A stretch of 64,000 nt of DNA from Anagrus nilaparvatae (GCA_022575985.1 JAKSXM010000156.1:3286001-3350000); one strand, 5' to 3'. Counted from the first letter of the stretch, positions 46,914 to 56,479 are shown. Notes: generated by a model not told the origin, from the sequence alone. Numbers and translations: made by a program.

Positions 46914-48086
46914 TACACAGGCACACACAAAAAAAATCATGTATGTACCAGAGGGTAGACCCCCTGGTATGGAGGTTTTGGTAGTGCTAAAACCGAATAT
47001 GGCCATAGAAATGCAATAAAACTAGCCAATTTGTTCCCAGCGTCTTCATAAGCTCCCCAAAGAAGTGAAAAATTTTTTTTTTCGAAAAATGAAAATTGAA
47101 CTATATACTCATGTTCATGTGGACGCTTATACCAAAAATGTATACAGAAAATGTTTTTCACCAACGTTTGGCCCTGTAGACGACCCCAGTGCCCCCATTC
47201 ATCCCCCCCCCCCCCAAACGGGTAAAAATATTTTTATTACAAAAATTAAAACTTAATATGAATTCTTATATTTTTTGGGACGGAGAAACCACAAATGAAT
47301 ATAAAAAATGTTTTCTACCAATGTTTGGCCCTGTAAACCGCCCCAGTGGCCCGATGCACCTCCCCCCCAAACGAGATATAAAAATTTTTATTATAAAACC
47401 TAAAACTCAATGTGTATTGTTTTTTGAGACGCTGAAACCAAAGATGAATATAAAAAATGTGTTTAACCAATGCTTGGTCCTTTAGGCCACCCCAGTGCCC
47501 CTATTCACCCCCTCCCCCAAAAAAAACAGTTAAAAATATTTTTATTAGGAACACACGCATAAATTTATGAGATAGAAATAGTGGCATTAAATAAAACCAG
47601 AAAAAGTGACCGCGCATACTCCCGGTTTTTGTGGATTCTATGCCAGAATTTCAGGCATAAAAACCACGTGACAGTTTATGTTGAACGTCACGTGGTATTT
47701 ATGCCTGAAATTCTGGCATAGAATCCACAAAAAGCGGAGTATGCGCGGTCGCTTTTTCTAGTTTTATTTAATGCCACTATTTCTGTCTTGTAAATTTTTG
47801 CGTGCATGAAAACTCAATGTGTATTCTTATGTTTTTTGAGACGCTGTAACCAAAGATGAATATAAAAAATATTTTTAACCAATGGTTGGCCCTGTAGACC
47901 AACCCCCCCCCCCGAACTGGTTAAAAAATTTTTATTAGGAAAATTAAAACTCAATGGTGTATTCTTATGTTTTTTAAGACTTTGTAACCAAAGATTAATA
48001 TAAAAAATGTTTTTAACTTGGTTAAAAACACTTGCTTGGCACTCTACACTACCCCAGTGCCCTCATTCACCCCGTGTAAAGGGCCA
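46914..48086 (+). repeat. Repeat family K array, copy 1 (tandem units of about 150 bp)
   Basis: It starts ACACAGGCACACACAAAAAA, then CAGAGGGTAGACC, ATATGGCCATA and AATGCAATAAAACTA. It then holds several units, each with GATGAATATAAAAAATGTTT, TTGGCCCTGTAGACC, CCCCAGTGCCCCCATTCA, a poly-C run, AAACGGGTTAAAAATATTTT and AAAACTCAATGTGTATTC. The same order occurs in the palindrome at 57753-60649. A 251 bp MITE (47554-47804) interrupts a unit between ATTAGGAA and AAAACTCAATGTG. The open frames here are out-of-phase readings of the units. Confidence 0.85.
47554..47804. mobile_element. 251 bp near-perfect palindromic MITE nested in family K
   Basis: Bases 47554-47804 fold on themselves with no indel (47554 with 47804 and 47608 with 47750 both sum to 95358). 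The ends are CACGCATAAATTTA and its complement with one mismatch, and the centre is CACGTGAC...GTCACGTG. Conspicuous arm words are GACCGCGCATACTCC and TTCTATGCCAGAATTTCAGG. Its position inside a repeat unit that is uninterrupted in other copies proves insertion. No clear target duplication longer than two or three bases was seen. Confidence 0.9.
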
Positions 48087-48098
48087 AGCACAGATAAT

Positions 48099-48145
48099 TA
48101 CTAGATACCGTCAAAGACGGGTAGAGCGAAGCTGATCATGTTAGA
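48099..48145 (+). repeat. Family H left-terminal segment, copy 1
   Basis: TACTAGATACCGTCAAAGAC then GGGTAGAGCGAAGCTGATC is identical, apart from two bases, to 53650-53694. The word TAGAGCGAAGCT is the inverse of the H right end AGCTTCGCTCTA (52242-52253). This may be the left end of an H element whose right part is at 51215-52258, with the Q, P and palindrome sequences between being later insertions; that link is inference. Confidence 0.6.
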
Positions 48146-48933
48146 AAAAAGCAAGAAAAGAGTTTCAGTAACTTTTTAATTTTGGAATTTTAAAAGTTTT
48201 GATTGGGTTCAGTTCAATAATAATGTTTAAATAAGACGTAAAAAAATATTAAGCATATTTAGAATTTTTAAGTATTGGTCAAAAAGGACACCAAAAATTC
48301 ACCCCTTATTTTTAACCTTTTTAACCTTGTTATTTGTTTGCCGAAAAAATTTCAACCAAACTTTTCTTTGCGGAACTTTGTTATTAAGTGCTTTTTCCAT
48401 AATTAATAAAAAAAAAATTTCTCTGAACTCTAATACTCCTCAATTCAGTTAATTACCAAATTAATATTATACTCAAGTCCGAATGCGGTGTAAGAGTTTC
48501 CGAATTCGACAATCAGAATTAGAAAAAGACTTCTGTAGGTTTTGTATATCGCTGAATCCGAATTAAGGGTCCTACTGGATTAGAAAATAGGAAAATACAG
48601 CAGAAACTTTCCATATTATGGGTTTTTTCACAATATTTTGGAAATAATAATCAAATTAATAAGTGCCAAGTTTTAAGAGTAATTGAATATTGAATTTATT
48701 ATTTTATTCTGTATTAATAAAGGAATATTAGAGCTAATTATTCGGGTTGAAAACTATCTCCAGGGTAAGATGAAATCGGAAAAATACAATGTGAGTTTTT
48801 TTCTTTATTTTTCTTTTAATCTTCTATTGAAAAAGTTTTATCTTATTTTAACTTTTATTTAATTTACTCACTCCTCTACGGGGGGCAAAAATGGATAAAA
48901 CTACCCCTAAATTTAACAAAAAATGAAAATAAC
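48146..48933. other. AT-rich DNA, possibly the interior of repeat H
   Basis: No gene was recognised. If 48099 and 52258 are the two ends of one H element, this stretch is its left interior, but no clear match to the second H copy was found here. Confidence 0.3.
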
Positions 48934-49324
48934 TTATAACTGGATCATGGAACATGTTCACTTATCTTATTAACAGTTATTATCTTATTAACAGTTTTAA
49001 CGTATATTCCCTAATTATTATAAGTCCTAAGACCGAATAAAATTACAATAAAACCTATAAAGAATTCTTGTTCTTATCAGGCCCTGACTCCACAATACAC
49101 GGTGGTCCCGAACGGGGCGTGAATTTTATTTTATTAGGTGCATCGCTATTTTATGCTTGTAATCTTAGCTGTGATATAGTTAACTAATGAACAAACAATG
49201 CATCTGCTCTGGATCGCCCTGTATTATACGCCCCCCCCTCCCTAAAACGTCACTTTTTTACCCACCCACTACCGATACGGACTTTTTCAATAACCCATCC
49301 AATGAACATGTTCCATGTTAAAAA
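48934..49324 (+). repeat. Repeat family Q, copy 5
   Basis: It starts CTTATAACTGGATCATGGAACATG (the usual left hairpin is deleted), includes TTCTTGTTCTTATCAGG...CCCTGACTCC, then about 120 bases not present in the other copies (GGTGGTCCCGAACGGGGCGTG to about GGATCGCCCTGTATTATACG), then CCCCCCCTCCCTAAAACGTC and the right end AATGAACATGTTCCATGTTA. The extra segment may be a further insertion. Confidence 0.8.
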
Positions 49325-49448
49325 TGTATTATATTTTATTTTTCACTCTTTTCATAACTTCTGCGGTTGCTTAAGTTCTCTTATGCAAAAAGTTAACAAA
49401 GTTGCAAAAAGAGGGCAGATTTTTCGGTGTCTTTACTTTGCTTTCGCT

Positions 49449-49795
49449 AACAAGAGACCGCTACCTTTAGGAAACCAAATTGCAAATTACTTTCATTATT
49501 ATATTGAAAAAAACCACCGATAACCTCCGTTTATTCTAACGGGCCTTCTAGGTGTAAAAATACTGTGCACAAGGCTTTTAAATAGAGTTTTTTGGTAATA
49601 TTGCTTTTTAGTTAGTTAGTTAACAAAAACACTTTTTGTTGGTCAGAATTTTTTGGTATTCAAGTCATTCCTAAAACCTCGGATAACATTTTTTTCCGCT
49701 GATTTTCTCAATATTATAGCAATTTAACCAAATGCCCCTTTTTGGCCTAAAATGATCAATTTTCAATTAGCTGCAAAAATCGTAGTTTTAACATT
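49449..49795 (+). repeat. Repeat family P, copy 5
   Basis: CTACCTTTAGGAAACCAAATT, ATAACCTCCGTTTATTCTAAC, GGGCCTTCTAGG, TTTTTTGGTAATATTGC and AGTTAACAAAAACACTTTTT follow in the order seen at 25520-25880 and in reverse at 2003-2275. It abuts the Q copy at 49796 directly. Confidence 0.75.
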
Positions 49796-50190
49796 GAGCA
49801 TGTTTATAAGGAGGGGTAACCTGTTAATCTAAAAATCAAATGAGGTCAAATGTGTCTGATTTAAGGGGGGAAGGTCCAATGGTACTTGGACAAATTTCAA
49901 TTTAGGCACTTAGAATAATCCGGGGTTAGGGGTTTAAAATAATTTCTATTTAGGGACATAAATAATTTACTTTTAGAGGTTTAGAAAAATTCAAGTTTAG
50001 GGACTTAAAATAATCCGGGCTTAGAGACTTCTAATCATTTGAATTGAAGGACTTATGTTTTAATGTTTATTAATGTTTATTAATTTTTTTTTCTTAATGT
50101 TTTCGATTTAAGATCTTAAAATTACAGGTTTACAGAATCAAAATAATTTGGGTTTAGAATCTTAACATCTAGTAAAGGTAATTATTACAA
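49796..50190 (-). repeat. Repeat family Q, copy 6, reverse orientation
   Basis: It begins GAGCATGTTTATAAGGAGGGG (reverse complement of CCCCTCC..TATAAACATG), then AAGGGGGGAAGG and repeated words such as TAGGGACTTAAAATAATCCG and TTAGAATAATCCGGGGTTAG, the complements of the CTAAGTCCCTAAAT units of other copies. The far (left) end is not clearly preserved. Confidence 0.65.
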
Positions 50191-50454
50191 ATTATAAGAA
50201 TAGTAATTTCATTGTAATGTTGCTTAGCATTTATGTATTATAACTAGTCCTTTTAGAGGTTTAGTTTTCACGTCCTATAATTAGTCTTATAGCCCAAGTA
50301 GAGCTTGTAATTATTGAATCCCAATATTTTCTTACCCTTTCTTCAAAAAAGGCAGTTAATTAGATAATTTTAGCTCTGCTTCCAAAATATTGCAAAAAAA
50401 CGTTAAAATGGGGTAGTTTTTGCTAATTTTATGACCTCTACTTCTCAGCCACTT

Positions 50455-50995
50455 TGCACCCCAGATTGGGTATTTCAGAATCAAAGCATATCTACACTTT
50501 TAAATTCTAATTTTTTTGGTTGCATGTTCTAGAAAAAGCTAACCAATTTTTGAAGAAAAAAAAACTGATTTTATGACACCCCGAAATAGACTAGATTTTT
50601 AGATTAGGCCAAAACATACTTAATTTATATTTTAAATTTTTCGGTATTTTGGCTCTGAAGGGGCATGTCGGGCTATTGAAGACCTGCCGCTTACCCGCGC
50701 TCTTAGTGTTTATAGTATACATGATTTTGAGCTTTGATAAATGTCTTCAATGTCCCGACATGCCTCTCTAGAATTAAAATACCGAAAAATTTAAAATATA
50801 AATTAAGTATGTTTCGGTCTTAGTTAAAAATCTAGTCTATTCCGGGGTTTCATACTTTTAGGTTTTTTTCAAAAATTGGCCATTTTTTTGACCCATAACA
50901 TTTTCCAGAACACGCGGCCGAAAAAATTAGGATACGAAAGTGTATGTATTCAGATCTTGAATATCTCTGTGCCAAAATTTAACTGTAATACTGAA
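50455..50995. repeat. 0.54 kb fold-back repeat
   Basis: The left arm holds TAGACTAGATTTTTAGATTA, AACATACTTAATTTATATTT, AAATTTTTCGGTATTTT, then GGGGCATGTCGGGCTATTGAAGAC; the right arm has GTCTTCAATGTCCCGACATGCC, AAAATACCGAAAAATTTAA, AAATTAAGTATGTTTCGGTC and TAAAAATCTAGTCTATTCCG. Outer parts (CATATCTACACTTTTAAATTCTA and complement near 50930) are more diverged. A GC-rich loop (CTGCCGCTTACCCGCGCTC) sits at the centre. It is non-coding. Confidence 0.8.
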
Positions 50996-51214
50996 ACTTA
51001 ATATAAATAACCGGTTTTTTTTTTAATGTAACCTTCAGAAGAATTAAAAACTTATTAGTGATTAGTTTCTAATCCATTTTTCAAACTGATCAATGTATAA
51101 AAATAAAAAAATTTAACGATAATGGAAGTATACATAGAATGCATATGGATGGAGTTACATATTCTTTGAACTAAGTTTAGTATAAAAAAATAATATTAAT
51201 ATTTTAAATTTTAC

Positions 51215-52258
51215 GTGTCGATTTCTTTTTGAATGCTAAATTAATTTTAAAAACAATATTTATGTAAAATTCCAAAAAATATTCCTAAAAACAAATAATC
51301 TAATGCAACTTGTTTTTTGTAATTTTTTTTGCAATTCTCCATCCACCATTTCGAAATTAAAAAAAAATCATGGAAAAAAATATGTCCTAAAACACACAAA
51401 AAATGAAAATTTTATTATTCTTCATTAAATATACCTTTTTTTAATGCTATTTACAATACTGATAAGCAACGCAATGTGTCAATTTTTTTTAGTATCCAAC
51501 TTTTACCCTAAATAATGAGTTTCTGGTTAATTTTATAGTAAGTTTGAAATAGAATTCTGATGATAGAGACTTTTTAACATTCGGATGAATTGGAAAAATA
51601 AATTTTGGTTTTAAAATATTTAGAACTCGTAGATTGACTCTTGGGCTTTAAATGTTTAATTCAATAAAATTCGGATTAATTAATAAATATAAGCATGTAG
51701 AGGCATCGAAATGACCTGGGGACCAAATTCCTCATTAATTGGACAATTTGAAGACTTTTTCGTTTTTTAACCTGATGAACTTTTAAGGCACGATTTCGTT
51801 TATGTATTGCATACATAGGGTGATCGTGACAAAAAAATAAATTTCAATTAATTTAGTTATTTTCTGGTTATTTTAGATCAAAAACCAATTCGTTTTTCAC
51901 CATAAGGCACGATTTCATCTATGTATTGCATACATAGGGTGATCGTGCCTAAAAATAGTATCTTGTGTTATTTTGCATTTCTATGATATTTCATCGATGC
52001 AAAGTTTATACAAAAGCTATGAAATTTATTGCGCAGTTGACATTTATAAGGTTTTTCACCTCTGTGAAGCGAAAACACAAGAATAAATATGCTTTTAAAA
52101 ATAGCGGATTGGGCCCAAAAACTATTGGTTCCATCAACTCGATAAAAGAAACCCAGTTATAAAAAATGAAAGTAATCCGATAGATCGTTGTTGAGATATC
52201 GTGCCCACAAGGTGTCGATTTTTGCATCCATTAAGGTAGAGCTTCGCTCTATAATAAT
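51215..52258 (+). repeat. Repeat family H, copy 1 (right part)
   Basis: Blocks shared in order with 53998-55079 are CTAATG(C/T)AACTTGTTTTTTG, ATGTCCTAAAACACACAA, TGCTATTTACAAT, TTGGGC(T/G)TTAAA(T/C)GTTTAATTC, CGGATTAATTAAT, TTTTGCATTTCTATGATATTTC and CCCACAAGGTGTCGATTTTT. It ends in AAGGTAGAGCTTCGCTCTATAA, a hairpin (TAGAGC..GCTCTA). Relative to copy 2, about 280 bases (51680-51955) carrying twin hairpins are extra. Confidence 0.75.
51787..51949. repeat. Twin 44 bp cruciform-type hairpins
   Basis: Two copies of a 44-base double palindrome (51787-51830 and 51906-51949; 41 of 44 bases equal) lie 119 bases apart. Each has an outer stem GGCACGAT/ATCGTGCC and an inner stem CTATGTAT/ATACATAG around a short loop. 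In the first copy the last stem base pair is broken (GTGAC). Confidence 0.8.
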
Positions 52259-52443
52259 ATTCATACATATTTTTGTTAATTTTTTCCAAAAAAAATCCCA
52301 CTGGCAGCAAACTTCTTTAATGTTCAAACGATTGCGAATGAGTTGAAAATAGATATTTCAGCCTTGTTTTGAGTGCGAGTAAATAAATTTTATTTTAATT
52401 TCCTTTGCGTTTTAAACCATTTGCAATCGTTTAAATGAAAAAA

Positions 52444-52893
52444 CTTTTAACCGGTTTGTATAAACACAACCTAAATGCATGGAACATGTTTACTTCCAGA
52501 TGAGGACTAGATATAATACAAATGTTACTCAACATTACAATACAATTTTCTATTGTTGTAATTTGTAATTATCACCTCACTAGCTGTTAAGATTCTAAAC
52601 CCAAATAATTTTGATTCCCTAAACCTGAATTATTCTAAGTGCCTGAACCTGAATTATTCCAAGTCCCTAAATCGATATTATTCTAAGTCCATAAACCCTG
52701 TATTAACCTAAGTCCTTAAGCCCAGATTTTTCAAAGTCTTTTAAAAGTATTTTATTTATTTATATATACTTACCTAATTATTCTAAGTCTTATTTGACCC
52801 CCCCCCCTCTCAAATAGGACAAATTTGACCCCCCCCCCTTAATTTTCAAGTTCAGAAGTACCCCCTCTCTATAAACATGTTCCATGTTAAAAA
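52444..52893 (+). repeat. Repeat family Q, copy 7
   Basis: It starts TTTTAACCGGTTTGTATAAAC with GCATGGAACATGTTTAC, contains at least five units like ATTATTCTAAGTCCCTAAAT (52600-52800), then TTTGACCCCCCCCC blocks, and ends ATAAACATGTTCCATGTTAA. It closely resembles copy 1 in its right end but lacks the 25 bp TTCTGCACC array. Confidence 0.85.
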
Positions 52894-53427
52894 TTACTGT
52901 ATGAAAATAAAAAAATTAAAACCAGGTTGTTGAATATGTGCTTCGGGTGCCAAGAGGGCCTAGTTCGTAATATTTTTACTCCTCGAGTACCAAGTTTATA
53001 TTCTTTCATGATCTACTTTTTGAAAGTGTTTTTAAAAAATTACTAAAAAATAGCTAAAAAAACTTTCAAAAACTTTGCATGGATCTGATTTAGACAGTTT
53101 TATTTTTGGATTACTAAAAATTTTAGGATAATAATATTTTCAATAACGCCTGCAAAATTTGATGGCAATCGTAAGAGGTCATCTGCATTAGTTGTTACCT
53201 TTCATGTATTTTTACTCATAAACATTACAAATAAAATTGAGAAATCATGGAAAATCCAGGATGTTGAATAATCACCATGATATGCAGTTATACCCGATTA
53301 TTTTTTTACCTTTTATATTTTAATATATTTAAATATAAATTTATATAAGGAAAATATTTTTTTAAATATGAACAAAATCTTAATTTATAATTTCTTTTAA
53401 AAGATAATAATAATTATAAATAAAACA
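52894..53427. other. Non-coding upstream DNA of the cysteine-rich peptide gene
   Basis: AT-rich DNA between Q copy 7 and the TATA box at 53428. No further gene or repeat was recognised. It would contain any proximal regulatory sites of the peptide gene, none of which can be named by eye. Confidence 0.4.
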
Positions 53428-53466
53428 TATAAAAGAGAGAGCAAAACATCATTTGTTATCAGTTAT
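53428..53466 (+). promoter_or_regulatory. Core promoter of the cysteine-rich peptide gene
   Basis: TATAAAAG at 53428-53435 and the insect-type initiator TCAGTT at 53459-53464 put the predicted start A (53461) 33 bases from the TATA start. The predicted 5' UTR of 60 bases leads to ATTAAAAATG at the start codon. Confidence 0.75.
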
Positions 53467-53520
53467 ATTCTTGCAATTTCTCTTGATTCAAAGGGTAAAC
53501 ACAAGTTTTTGGAATTAAAA

Positions 53521-53611
53521 ATGTTTGCAAAATTTTATATTATTTTAATTTTTATTGGATTGGTTTATGCGCAATATAATCCATATCCAAATAAACCATC
53601 AAGATGGAGTA
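53521..53611 (+). CDS. Secreted cysteine-rich peptide, exon 1 (signal peptide)
   Basis: Exon 1 encodes 30 residues plus the first base of the next codon. MFAKFYIILIFIGLVYAQ is a textbook signal peptide: Lys at position 4, a hydrophobic core and VYA before Gln, so cleavage after residue 17 would leave an N-terminal Gln able to form pyroglutamate. A short Pro/Asn/Tyr spacer (YNPYPNKPSRWS) follows. The exon ends at a consensus donor GTAAGT (phase 1). The ATG at 53521 is the first after the predicted transcription start and has adenines before it. The two-exon arrangement, with signal peptide and cysteine domain on separate exons joined by a phase 1 intron, is common for small insect defence and venom peptides. 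No gene name can be assigned. Confidence 0.8.
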
Positions 53612-53649
53612 GTAAGTAAATTTAACTTATAAATATTTTTGTAATTAGT

Positions 53650-55079
53650 ATACTAGATACCGTCAAAGACGGATAGAGCGAAGCTGATCCTGTTAAGGAT
53701 TGGTTTATTATGTCCCCTGTAGGGCCTAGAAAATAAAGGTCTCATTTTTAGAAATATAAATGGATGTTTTCTAAATAAAATTTCTTATCCTATCAAATTT
53801 TTGTTTTTACAAACTTACGATAAAATCAACCGGAAACAATACAGCGGGTTAAAGTTGGCCACTAAAAAAAATCGACAGGTTACTTATAAGCCTTCTAAAT
53901 AACATAAAAAAAAGGTATATTGAATGAAAAATCACTAAATTTTAATCTCTTGTGAGTTTTAGGACATATTTTTTTTCATAATTAGTTTTTATTTTTTTTT
54001 AATTTCAAAATAGCAGATTGAAAATTGCTAAAAAATTACTAAAAATGAGTAATCTAATGTAACTTGTTTTTTGTAATTTGCAATTTTTCTTCCTCCATTA
54101 AAAAAAAAAAAATTCCTGTAAAAAAATATATCCTAAAACACACAAGAGTTAAAAATTTTTTTTTTAAATTAATATCTATTTGTTCAACAAGGGAAAAAAA
54201 GTAGGATTTGGCTTTCAATGCAGTTGTATGCACGAGTGAGCGTAGCGAACGAGTTCAGACAGCATTGAAAGTAAAATTTCCTACATTTTTTCCCGTGTTA
54301 AACACATAGTTTTTCATTAAAAGCGAAAAAGAGATCGCCCGAAAGTAAGAAAGTAGATCTTTTTTGCAGCGTGTAATGAAAATATACTTTTTATTTATGT
54401 TGTTTACAATGCTGGAACGATTTTTTTACAGGCTAACTTTGACCCGCAATATTCAGTTTTGGGTTGTTTTAATTTCAGTAGAAGCTTTCTGAATTATTGT
54501 TCTTTGTTTTACGTTCAATGTGGCCCTGAAAAGAGAAGTTGGGTTTGTCAAGGACATTTGATGCGTGGTCCGAGCCACACTTTTTAAATTTAATAAAATT
54601 ACACGCACGCAGCAACTCTTCAAGCACACAACACATACAACAGACTTTCATATACAAACACAGGAATGAGAAATTAAAAACTTATAATCATGCGAGCACC
54701 TTGTGATCAGGTGAAAAAAAATTAATTTAGTGTGTAAAATCAAATCGAGACGGAGATAAGCTCTTGGGCGTTAAACGTTTAATTCAATAAAATGCGAATT
54801 AATTAATAATTAATTAATGAAAATATATCTTGTTTTATTTTGCATTTTTATGATATTTCACCGATGCAAATTTTATATAAAAGCTGTGAAATTTATTGCG
54901 TGGCTTAAATATGCCTTTAGAAATACCGAACAGGGTCCAAAATCTATACAGATCCTCAAAACGATAAAAAAAACTCAGTTTTAAAAAATAAAGACAATCT
55001 GATTGTTCATTTTTGAGATCTCGTTCCCACAAGGTATCAATTTTTTCATCCTTTAAGGTAGAGCTGTGCTCTACAGTAA
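53650..55079 (+). repeat. Repeat family H, copy 2, inside the peptide-gene intron
   Basis: The left end TACTAGATACCGTCAAAGAC plus GGATAGAGCGAAGCTGATC equals the segment at 48099; the right end AAGGTAGAGCTGTGCTCTAC has the same stem as copy 1 with a different loop. Shared interior blocks with 51215-52258 cover about 54040-55079. A fold-back segment at about 54185-54372 is absent from copy 1 and so inserted here. The minus-strand frames 54475-54657 and 54835-55032 have no recognised domain. Confidence 0.75.
54185..54372. repeat. Small fold-back insertion inside family H copy 2
   Basis: AACAAGGGAAAAAAAGTAGGA and GGCTTTCAATGCAG are matched in reverse by CAGCATTGAAAG and TCCTACATTTTTTCCCGTGTT, around a GC-richer loop with ACGAGTGAGCGTAGCGAACGA. 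A relative with the same AAACAAGGGAC...TATGCAGTTATATGCAGACAG order lies at 43600-43660. Confidence 0.65.
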
Positions 55080-55227
55080 TGATTAAATTTTTGTGTACTT
55101 AAATTACACGTGCGTATTAAATTATTTTTAAGTAATTCAGTAAATTATATGTCATGAAATATTTATATTTTAATAAATTACTTATTAATATTTTTAAATA
55201 TTTAGTCATGATAATTGATATATATTT

Positions 55228-56194
55228 GGGTATATCCAGCTGGAAGGTGCCCCTCTTGCAGAATGACCTTCGCCGTTTGAACTCAAATTTTAAAGATGTT
55301 TTTATGTATGCATAACCCGATCTGTCCTAATTTTTTAACCTTCTAGGCGCAAAAGTGCCCACATTAGGCCCATTTGAAGTTTTTTGGAATGTTTTCAGGT
55401 TCGATAATTTTTTTTAGTAATTAATTTATAATATCGACAAGATGTAAAAAAAAAATATTTTCAAACGGCACCCCAATGTAAATTTTTCGCTAAATCCGAT
55501 TTTTTTGTCAGTTTTAGCCTGCATTGCCTCAGGATGCGATAAAATGAAGATTCCGACTGTCAATGCGATAATTTGAATTTCTAAAAAATCTATTGGCCAA
55601 AAATCTTCTAACTGAAATCAGAGAACCTTGAAAGAATCTATTTTAAGTTTGTGAATTTTTTGGCTGGATATATTAATACAGCAAAAAGTTATGAATATTA
55701 ATGATGATTTTTAAAACTTTATTTTCTGATTTTAGCCAATAAAAACTGCTCATGTAAAATTAAAAAAAAAATAATAAAAAGATTAGATTTTTCGGGAAAA
55801 AATACATTGGTTTAAATAAATAAATAATATTTTTTCGATGAGATATAGCCAAGATATCGTAAAATTAAAAATTTGCTATTTTTTGTGTTTTTATCTTATT
55901 TTGAATTTTTTTCGAAAAATCTATAAAAACTTGAAAAAATACTAAATTAGTTCCTATTCATCGTAAAAAGAAAAGCTTAGATAATTCTGGGGTACTTTTT
56001 CCTTGGCCATTCATTGCTTCAAGAAAATAATTAGTTTGATTGATAAAAATTCATTTTTTTGCCAAAAAATATTGCAGCATGCAAAAAACCTGATTTAAAT
56101 TAATAATGTTTATCTATATAAAAACATCTGTAAAATTTGTGTTAAATTGGTGAAGGTCATTATGCAGGAAGGATACCTTCCATTTGGATATAAC
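55228..56194. mobile_element. 0.97 kb element with imperfect 47 bp TIRs
   Basis: The left end (GGGTATATCCAGCTGGAAGG ... GAATGACCTTCGCC) and the complement of the right end (GGTTATATCCAAATGGAAGG ... TAATGACCTTCACC) agree at about 38 of 47 positions. A second inverted block follows further in (AAATTTTAAAGATGTTTTTAT against ATAAAAACATCTGTAAAATTT). The interior contains text similar to 27420-27620 in the 4.2 kb composite (CGTAAAAAGAAAAG, CCATTCATTGCTTCAAGAAAA). No transposase is present. It sits just upstream of exon 2 and is not visibly flanked by a duplication. Confidence 0.7.
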
Positions 56195-56291
56195 CTTTAT
56201 ATTAAAATAATATTATATTTTTTTATTAAGTATATATAAGGAAAAAAAAATGTTTATCAAGTATAATTAATTATTTAAATAATATTTTTAG

Positions 56292-56395
56292 CTGAATGTA
56301 GTACAAGCAGGGATTGTAATGGTAGATGTCAAAAACCTGAGCTTCAATCATGCGAAGGTCAATATTGTGTTTGTAAACACCCATATAATGGATAA
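56292..56395 (+). CDS. Secreted cysteine-rich peptide, exon 2 (six-cysteine domain)
   Basis: After the acceptor ATTTTTAG the exon completes a Thr codon and encodes 33 more residues before TAA (56393-56395), giving a 64-residue precursor. Cysteines fall at residues 33, 39, 43, 51, 56 and 58: C-x5-C-x3-C-x7-C-x4-C-x-C. The paired C-x3-C and C-x-C signature is that of CSalpha/beta (defensin/knottin-like) peptides; the segments TECSTSRDCNGRC and CEGQYCVCKH show it. All six cysteines and the frame are intact. Expected location is extracellular after signal removal. An antimicrobial, venom or symbiont-directed role is each possible, and sequence alone cannot decide. The chain is shorter than classic insect defensins and has no pro-region with a dibasic site. 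Confidence 0.8.
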
Positions 56396-56448
56396 TTAAT
56401 TTGTACAATATTGTGTATATGTTTTTTATATTTTTTACGCATTATACA

Positions 56449-56454
56449 AATAAA
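56449..56454 (+). terminator. Polyadenylation signal of the peptide gene
   Basis: AATAAA lies 54 bases after the stop codon, within ACAAATAAAATATG, and is the first such hexamer after the stop. A short 3' UTR ending near 56470-56480 is predicted. Confidence 0.65.
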
Positions 56455-56479
56455 ATATGTATAAAATTATTTAAAAAAA

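Larger units (their letters stand above)
53612..56291 (+). other. Intron of the cysteine-rich peptide gene
   Basis: The phase 1 intron runs from GTAAGT to ATTTTTAG. Nearly all of its 2.7 kb is two repeat insertions: family H copy 2 (53650-55079) and a TIR element (55228-56194). Without them the intron would be only about 280 bases. Confidence 0.8.
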
